NCBI RefSeq assembly: GCF_009827455.1
Contig: NZ_WTYZ01000001.1
Location: 124,001 to 188,000 of the forward strand
Origin: Pontixanthobacter aestiaquae
Lineage (GTDB): Bacteria; Pseudomonadota; Alphaproteobacteria; Sphingomonadales; Sphingomonadaceae
Length of the DNA stretch: 64,000 nucleotides
Direction: 5' to 3'
Every line of letters begins with the position of its first letter. Position 1 is the first letter of the stretch. The notes below the pieces were generated by a model. It was not told where the DNA came from. It did no database searches and worked only from the letters and a program-made list of their open reading frames with translations. This document shows, in pieces, positions 58,565 to 64,000 of the stretch. Position numbers and translations under genes: made by a program.

Positions 58565-59386
58565 TTATCGCAGCAAGAGAGCACGCGGCCTGTGGGCAAG
58601 ATCGTGATGAAGCTCGACAGAGAAACCCTCTTTGGAAGCAATTTCGGTGACGGCAGCTGCCTGAGTATGCCCGACTTCCAGCACAGCAATACCCGTCTTG
58701 GCAAGCAAAGCGCGCAATTGCGGAATGATGATGCGGTAGTCATCAAGACCGTCTTTTCCCGCAAAAAGAGCCCGAGCCGGTTCATAATCGCGCACATCGG
58801 GTTCCAGATCGGCATCCTCTTCCACATAAGGCGGGTTCGCGACAATCAGATCGAACTGCCCCAAACCATCACGCCAGCCCGCTTCGCTCCAGTTGCGATG
58901 CAGAATATGTACGCGATCTGATACGCCAAGCCGCGCCGCATTCGACGCTGCAACGGCCATCGCCCCCAAGGATGCATCGATTCCCGTGCCGCTGGCATTC
59001 GGCTTTTCAGCGAGCAATGTCAGCAGAAGCGCACCCGATCCGGTACCAAGATCAAGAATGCGGGCATCATCCGGGCAATGCGACAGCGCCGCATCAACAA
59101 TCGTCTCACTATCACCGCGCGGGATCAGCACGTCTGGCGTCACCAGAAATTCGCGCCCGTAAAACTCCTGATGGCCGAGAATATGGGCAATGGGTTCGTG
59201 CCGCTGCCTGCGTTCAACCAGCCGTTCGAAGTGCGGCGGCACTTCGAGATCCCCGGCACGCAGCAGCATGTCCGAGCGGGACATGTCCAACGCCTCCGCC
59301 ATGAGCAATTCGGCATCGAGCCGCGCGGTACCGGAAGTTTCGGCGAGCAGCTTCGCGGCATCGCGCAAGGCTACGGCGACAGTCAT
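58565..59386 (-). CDS. prmC: peptide chain release factor N5-glutamine methyltransferase
   Basis: A 273-residue SAM enzyme that methylates the GGQ glutamine of release factors. It has the substrate-recognition helical N-terminus (QEFYGREFLVTPDVLIPRGDSE), ILDLGTGSGALLLTLL (motif I) and the catalytic NPPYVEEDADLEPDVRDYEP. It is 7 nt from prfA, its direct substrate, and is cotranscribed with it. Confidence 0.95.
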   Translation of the reverse strand: MTVAVALRDAAKLLAETSGTARLDAELLMAEALDMSRSDMLLRAGDLEVPPHFERLVERRQRHEPIAHILGHQEFYGREFLVTPDVLIPRGDSETIVDAALSHCPDDARILDLGTGSGALLLTLLAEKPNASGTGIDASLGAMAVAASNAARLGVSDRVHILHRNWSEAGWRDGLGQFDLIVANPPYVEEDADLEPDVRDYEPARALFAGKDGLDDYRIIIPQLRALLAKTGIAVLEVGHTQAAAVTEIASKEGFSVELHHDLAHRPRALLLR

Positions 59387-59393
59387 GCCGTGC

Positions 59394-60461
59394 TCACGAA
59401 TCGAGAGAGGCCAAACGCTTCGCCTCGTCCTCGGCGATCAGCGCATCGACCAGTTCGGTCAGGCCTGCCCCCTCAAGCACTTCGGGCAGCTTATGCAGCG
59501 TCAGGCCAATCCGGTGATCGGTCACCCGGCCTTGCGGGAAATTATAGGTACGGATGCGCTCGGAGCGGTCGCCCGATCCCACCATTGCCTTGCGGGCCTC
59601 GGCTTCTGCACCATGCGCCTCTGCGCGTTTCAGATCGTAGAGCCGTGTGCGCAGCACCTGCATCGCTTTGTCGCGGTTCTTGTGCTGGCTGCGCTGGTCC
59701 TGCTGGATCACCACCAGACCCGTCGGCAAGTGGGTAAGGCGCACGGCCGAATCGGTCGTATTGACATGCTGACCACCCGCGCCCGAGGCGCGGTAAATAT
59801 CGACTTTCAGATCATTGGGATCGACATGGACATCGACCTCGTCCGGCTCGGGCAATACCGCCACGGTGGCTGCCGACGTATGGATGCGTCCGCCGCTTTC
59901 GGTCACAGGCACACGCTGGACGCGGTGAACCCCGCTTTCGAATTTCATCTTGGCGAACACACCGGTGCCGGTGACGTTGGCGACAATTTCCTTAAAACCG
60001 CCAACTTCGGACGCGCTCATACTGACCGGCTCGACTTTCCAGCCCTGTTCGGACGCGAATTTCTCGTACATCCGGTAGAGATCGCCCGCGAACAAAGCTG
60101 CTTCATCGCCGCCCGTGCCCGCGCGGATTTCGAGCATTGCTGGACGCGCATCGGCGGAATCGCGCGGCAACATCGCAATGGCCAGAGCGCGTTCTTTATC
60201 GGGCAGACTTTCGCGAAGCTCGGCCAGCTCTTCCTCGGCCATCGCTTTCATTTCTGGATCGGAAAGCATGTCTTCCAGCCCGGCAATCTCCTCGCGGATC
60301 GCCTGCACGTCCTGCGCACTGCGCGCGACCGGCTCCAATTCCGCATAGTCGCGGCTCGCCTTGACGAACTCCTCGCCCTCCAACGTACCCGACGCCATCC
60401 GCGCTTCGAGCTCGGCGAAACGGTTGACGATCTGGACAAGGCGGGTTTCAGGGATGTTCAT
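59394..60461 (-). CDS. prfA: peptide chain release factor 1
   Basis: A 355-residue factor that reads UAA and UAG. It has the codon-recognition tripeptide region [14 protein letters not shown] and the catalytic GGQ in [18 protein letters not shown]. The start MNIPETRL was preferred to an upstream ATG 10 codons earlier, whose sequence lies in the 33-nt dispersed repeat (copy 2 at 60474-60506). Upstream of the start no clear Shine-Dalgarno is seen. Confidence 0.97.
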   Translation of the reverse strand: MNIPETRLVQIVNRFAELEARMASGTLEGEEFVKASRDYAELEPVARSAQDVQAIREEIAGLEDMLSDPEMKAMAEEELAELRESLPDKERALAIAMLPRDSADARPAMLEIRAGTGGDEAALFAGDLYRMYEKFASEQGWKVEPVSMSASEVGGFKEIVANVTGTGVFAKMKFESGVHRVQRVPVTESGGRIHTSAATVAVLPEPDEVDVHVDPNDLKVDIYRASGAGGQHVNTTDSAVRLTHLPTGLVVIQQDQRSQHKNRDKAMQVLRTRLYDLKRAEAHGAEAEARKAMVGSGDRSERIRTYNFPQGRVTDHRIGLTLHKLPEVLEGAGLTELVDALIAEDEAKRLASLDS

Positions 60462-60473
60462 GAGCGTTGGAAG

Positions 60474-60506
60474 GCGACACTTGGGCGACAAAGGCGACAG
60501 GGTGTC
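60474..60506 (-). repeat. 33-nt dispersed repeat, copy 2
   Basis: Identical to copy 1 (48167-48199) except for one base, but on the opposite strand. It lies 12 nt upstream of the prfA start, within its leader. Confidence 0.8.
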
Positions 60507-60669
60507 AACTGACCGATTTCTTTCTATCTATATGAATTTGCGATGTAATATTTGGAACGCGAAAATTGGAGTCTTCAGGGTTGGCCCCGGGGGTCTGCGG
60601 TTGAATGAGTTGTTTCCCAGAGGCAATAGCGAAGGATGGTGCCTGTAGGAAAGAAGAATGCTCTCATTC

Positions 60670-60756
60670 CGTCATCCCGGCCACCGAGCCGGGATCCAGC
60701 TTCACTGCAGCCCCACCTAAGAAAAAGCTTGACCCCGGATCAAGTCCGAGATGACG
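60670..60756. repeat. REP/BIME-like element overlapping the hisS 3' end
   Basis: Two divergent units, CGTCATCCCGGCCACCGAGC at 60670 and, on the minus strand from 60756, CGTCATCTCGGACTTGATCC, each with internal inverted repeats (CCCGG...CCGGG, GGATC). CGTCATCCCGG and GGATCAAG units of this kind are common REP-like repeats in proteobacteria. The second unit contains the hisS stop codon and the last seven or so codons. Confidence 0.75.
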
Positions 60757-62020
60757 AATATCCTAACTCTTCGAGAACTTGCCGCGCTTGTCTGTGTATC
60801 TCAGAGTCTGGCGGGGACTGAAGGCGAAAGTCGACTTTACCGCCTACCTTGCGCAGTGGGATCAAGACATGGGCATTGATCTTGACGGCCTTATCATAGC
60901 GCTTCCTCGGTGATCCCGCCACAATCCAGTCTGCACTCAGGCCTGCTTCTCTGAACGCTCTCATGGCAGAGTGCCCGATTTGGATTAGTTCATCATCTTC
61001 GACCGCTAAGATAATGTTGAGTAGGTTCGCCGAATCATATTGCTGTTGACCAACCAGCATCGCCAACCGCTCGATACCCGCAGCCCAGCCCACCGCTGGC
61101 GTAGCTGGTCCACCAAGATTCTCGATCAGCCCATCATAACGCCCGCCGCCGAGCACCGTGCTCTGGCTGCCCAGCGCATCCGCCGACGCACTCCCCTCAT
61201 CCGGAATAAATTCAAACGCCGTGTGCCGGTAATAATCCAGCCCGCGCACCAGCGCCTCAGCCCGCTTCCATTTAACACCGGCTGCATCCAGCCCGCTGGT
61301 CACCGCTTCAAAGAACGAACGCGCTTCATCTGACAGGAAGTCATCGATCTTGGGCGCATCGGCGAGGAAAGGTTTGTCCTTGCGATCCTTGCTGTCGAGA
61401 ATCCGCAACGGGTTCTTCTCCAACCGCTCCTGCGAATCGTCGCTCAACTGGTCTTTGACCGCACGGAAATATTCGACCAGCGCCGCGCGCCATGCCTCGC
61501 GGCTTGCGCCATCACCCAGTGTATTGAGGTGCAGCGTCACGTCCTCGATTCCCAGCTCTTTCAAAAGCTGATCGGCCATCGCCAGCAATTCGACATCGGC
61601 CTGCGGTTCGCCCGCACCGATAATCTCTGCATCGATCTGGTGGAACTGGCGGTAGCGGCCCTTTTGCGGGCGTTCGTAGCGGAATAGCGGGCCATGCGTC
61701 GCGAGTTTGAGCGGCGCGTGCTGCTGCCAGCCATTGGTCAGGTATGCCCGCGCAATGCCGGCGGTAAATTCGGGCCGCAGCGTCAGCGAGTCCCCGCCGC
61801 GATCCTCGAACGAATACATTTCTTTCGATACGACATCGGTTGTTTCGCCGAGCGAGCGCGCGAACACTTCGGTCTTTTCAAACACCGGCATTTCCGCGCG
61901 GCGGAAGCGGTAGAGTTTGCGGACGCGCTCGAAAGTCTCGACGACGAAGGCAAAACCTTCCGCATCGGGGCCGAAAATATCCTGCGTTCCGCGTATCGCT
62001 TTGGGCGTGTTCTTGCTCAT
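60740..62020 (-). CDS. hisS: histidyl-tRNA synthetase
   Basis: A 426-residue class II synthetase. It has the start [17 protein letters not shown], motif 2 [24 protein letters not shown], histidine-binding [16 protein letters not shown] and motif 3 near [14 protein letters not shown]. Its C-terminal end (ELGYSSSRT) is written by the REP-like element, so the natural last residues were probably replaced. It precedes prfA on the same strand with about 280 nt in between. Convergence with other genes is not seen. Confidence 0.96.
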   Translation of the reverse strand: MSKNTPKAIRGTQDIFGPDAEGFAFVVETFERVRKLYRFRRAEMPVFEKTEVFARSLGETTDVVSKEMYSFEDRGGDSLTLRPEFTAGIARAYLTNGWQQHAPLKLATHGPLFRYERPQKGRYRQFHQIDAEIIGAGEPQADVELLAMADQLLKELGIEDVTLHLNTLGDGASREAWRAALVEYFRAVKDQLSDDSQERLEKNPLRILDSKDRKDKPFLADAPKIDDFLSDEARSFFEAVTSGLDAAGVKWKRAEALVRGLDYYRHTAFEFIPDEGSASADALGSQSTVLGGGRYDGLIENLGGPATPAVGWAAGIERLAMLVGQQQYDSANLLNIILAVEDDELIQIGHSAMRAFREAGLSADWIVAGSPRKRYDKAVKINAHVLIPLRKVGGKVDFRLQSPPDSEIHRQARQVLEELGYSSSRT

Positions 62021-62137
62021 GGATGCCGCTTAGGCGGTTGCCGCGCCGCTCGCAATATGGCCCGCGATATAGTCCCTTTACCGCAGTGCAGCATTTTCTT
62101 GCTTGGCCTGCATGGCGGTGGCAGCTAGTGGAGCCTT

Positions 62138-62665
62138 ATGGATATCAGCAAACTCACCATCGGCGACAACCCGCCCGAAAGCCTCAACGTCATCATCGAA
62201 GTGCCCACCGGCGGCGAACCGGTGAAGTACGAATTCGACAAGGATTCAGGCGCTCTGTTCGTCGACCGCATTCTGCACACGCCGATGCGCTATCCGGCCA
62301 ATTACGGATTCGTTCCGCACACGCTCTCGCCCGATGGCGACCCGCTGGATGCGCTGGTAATATCGCGCAGCCCGTTCATCGCCGGCTGCGTGGTTCGCGC
62401 GCGCCCGATTGGCGTTCTCAATCTGGAAGACGAGCATGGCGGGGATGAAAAGCTGATCTGCGTGCCGGTCGACACGACTTTCCCGTATTATTCGGATGTC
62501 GGTGAGACCAAGGATTTACCCTCGATCATTTTCCAGCAGATCGAGCATTTTTTCACCCACTACAAAGATCTTGAGCCTGAAAAATGGGTCCGCGTCGGCA
62601 ATTGGGGCGATGCCGAAGAAGCCAGACGGGTTGTGCTGGAAGCTATCGAACTGGCGAAGAAATAG
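62138..62665 (+). CDS. ppa: inorganic pyrophosphatase (family I)
   Basis: A 175-residue soluble PPase that hydrolyses pyrophosphate. Its metal and substrate residues are in EVPTGGEPVKYEFDKDSG, VDRILHTPMRYPANYGFVPHT, and SPDGDPLDALVI, the family I signature. The start at MDISKL lies about 120 nt from the divergent hisS start. Confidence 0.96.
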   Translation: MDISKLTIGDNPPESLNVIIEVPTGGEPVKYEFDKDSGALFVDRILHTPMRYPANYGFVPHTLSPDGDPLDALVISRSPFIAGCVVRARPIGVLNLEDEHGGDEKLICVPVDTTFPYYSDVGETKDLPSIIFQQIEHFFTHYKDLEPEKWVRVGNWGDAEEARRVVLEAIELAKK

Positions 62666-62667
62666 GC

Positions 62668-64000
62668 TTACTCGACCGGGCGGCTTGAATCGAGCAGATC
62701 GTTCTCGTCGGGTTCGGCTGCGCGCTCGGCTTCAACCATGTGTCCAACCTGATTGTCGGGCGAAACATCCTCGCTCTGCGCTAAGGTTGACGCTTTCTTC
62801 GCAGGCTTATCCTTTACCGGCCCGGGGTCGGTTTTCCCGGTGTCTCCCGATGCAGCCGAAATCGACGCATCGCCCTGCAGATTGAGCGGCGCGGAAGAAT
62901 CGAAACGCAGGCGGTAAATTGGCTCGGGCAGCGCAAAGCCTTCCGCTTCCAGCGCATCCTTCACCGCATGAATAGCGCGGCTGCGCGCCTTGTGCCAATC
63001 GGCCTCGCGTTGATCGATCCAGCCGAGATAGCGGATCACGATGTTGGAATCGCCGACCTGCTCGACCCGCGCGGTCGGCTCGGGATCGCCGAGAACAAAA
63101 TCGAGACCTTTCAGTATTTTGACGCCCAATCGCCGCGCGGCTGTCGGATCATCTTCTGCATCGACACCGAGCTCGAAATCGAAGCGGCGCTGGGGGTTGC
63201 GGGTGTAATTGACAATGACCGCTTTGAATACAGTCGAATTGGGGACACGCAAATGATTGCCATCCAATGTCATCAATACCGTGGCGCGGCTGGTCAGGCG
63301 GATCACCCGCCCTTCCAGATCGCCGATCAGCACATGGTCGTTCGCGCGGAATGGCTGGCGCAGGCTGAGCATCAGCGAAGCGACGTAATTCTCGATTGTA
63401 TCGCGCATGGCAAAACCCAGCGCGATACCGATCACACCCGCACCGCCCAGCACTGCACCCAGCAGCGCGCCTGCGCCTATCATTTCCAGAGCAATCACGA
63501 TGCCGCCGACGACAAAGACAAAGCGAATCGCGCTGGCAACCAGCTCGGCAAGAAACACATTGGGGGTGACTTTGCGCCAGAACGCGGCGAAGCCCGCTAT
63601 AATATAGCCGAGCACGCCGATAACCAACGCAACCAGCAGCGCGGCAGCCAGTAGCGGCAGAAACTTTACAAACTCAGCGAATTTGTCGGAGATACTGCTC
63701 AATGCACCGAGATTCTGCCCGACAGAGAGATCGCGTTCGATTCTGTTCTGGACGGCAACAACGCCTTCGACTTGTCCGGCCAGCCGTTCGGCTTCGTCGA
63801 TATCCTCTTGCGTCGCGAGAATTCCGGACAGCGTAACGACGCCTTGCTCGACCTCTACCGAGATCTCTGAAAGCCCGTCGAGCGCTCCGAAAAAGCCGCG
63901 AATGCGGTCCGCAATCTGCTGATCGGCGCCAGGTTCCACCTCCGCATTGATTGTCTGGTCTACGCTCGCATCCTCTGCAGCCGCATCGCTGGCTGGCGGC
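62668..64000 (-). CDS. BON-domain MscS-type channel, 5' end cut by the window edge
   Basis: The open frame runs past the right edge without a stop, so the start lies outside; a GTG at 63939 is internal. Visible parts: a Glu/Ala/Asp-rich segment, a BON domain (IADRIRGFFGALDGLSEISVEVEQGVVTLSG and EDIDEAERLAGQVEGVVAVQNRI), three or four membrane spans, the MscS pore (LLGAVLGGAGVIGIALGFAMRDTIENYVASLML) and the beta domain (FRANDHVLIGDLEGRVIRL). The C-terminal tail is charged and variable. It is convergent with ppa, with 2 nt between the stops. Confidence 0.88.
   Translation of the reverse strand, partial: PPASDAAAEDASVDQTINAEVEPGADQQIADRIRGFFGALDGLSEISVEVEQGVVTLSGILATQEDIDEAERLAGQVEGVVAVQNRIERDLSVGQNLGALSSISDKFAEFVKFLPLLAAALLVALVIGVLGYIIAGFAAFWRKVTPNVFLAELVASAIRFVFVVGGIVIALEMIGAGALLGAVLGGAGVIGIALGFAMRDTIENYVASLMLSLRQPFRANDHVLIGDLEGRVIRLTSRATVLMTLDGNHLRVPNSTVFKAVIVNYTRNPQRRFDFELGVDAEDDPTAARRLGVKILKGLDFVLGDPEPTARVEQVGDSNIVIRYLGWIDQREADWHKARSRAIHAVKDALEAEGFALPEPIYRLRFDSSAPLNLQGDASISAASGDTGKTDPGPVKDKPAKKASTLAQSEDVSPDNQVGHMVEAERAAEPDENDLLDSSRPVE

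Overview
The window looks like chromosomal core DNA of an alphaproteobacterium. Sphingomonadales, and most likely an Erythrobacter/Altererythrobacter-type marine lineage, fits best. This is inferred from gene content: GapR/DUF2312 and DUF1244 beside pyruvate kinase, hisS-prfA-prmC-DUF4167, a bacterial CDC48-type AAA ATPase, a host-attachment-family protein, DUF2975 with a YozG-like HTH partner, and many small Ala/Glu-rich lipoproteins. I see no insertion sequence, phage, CRISPR array, tRNA or rRNA. Both edges cut genes: gapR at the left, a BON-MscS channel at the right.

Layout. 1-9.2 kb: gapR start, a lipoprotein plus FAD oxidoreductase pair, DUF1244, pyk, gltX, a serine hydrolase, and two tandem secreted paralogues with a broken third secreted gene. 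9.2-18.1 kb (minus): rpoB and rpoC with a small membrane-protein gene inserted between them. 18.4-22.6 kb (plus): a PRMT-like methyltransferase, a micropeptide-DUF2975-HTH unit, two coiled-coil lipoproteins, then rplJ-rplL, which are divergent from rpoBC rather than upstream of them. 22.7-29.7 kb: a DUF305/beta-propeller fusion, a lipoprotein cytochrome c, a MATE exporter and CIRCE-controlled groES-groEL. 29.7-34.5 kb: secreted and membrane enzymes (Asp/Asn hydroxylase family, DUF885, sterol desaturase family).

34.5-42.1 kb is the most interesting block. It holds two glycosyltransferases of the types linked to arsenosugar synthesis, a short-chain dehydrogenase overlapping an ArsM arsenite methyltransferase that keeps all four catalytic cysteines, a mercuric-reductase-like flavoprotein translationally coupled to an unusual radical SAM enzyme, a secreted protein, and a methylthioadenosine-type phosphorylase. 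Together they could methylate arsenic, adenosylate or otherwise modify it, remove adenine and glycosylate the product. The radical SAM protein does not look like classical ArsS, so a variant arsenosugar or organoarsenical pathway is the main hypothesis of this report.

42.2-64 kb: host-attachment protein, a class A beta-lactamase fold protein, polA, an orphan RES-domain gene, MscS, CDC48, a candidate small RNA carrying an anti-Shine-Dalgarno sequence, scoA/scoB split by a HAD-like lipoprotein gene, metK with a palindromic operator, lnt, DUF4167, prmC, prfA, hisS (its 3' end lies in a REP-like element), ppa and the truncated BON-MscS gene. Several intrinsic terminators and small dispersed repeats are resolved. 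All functions are read from sequence motifs and family memory; no database search was run.
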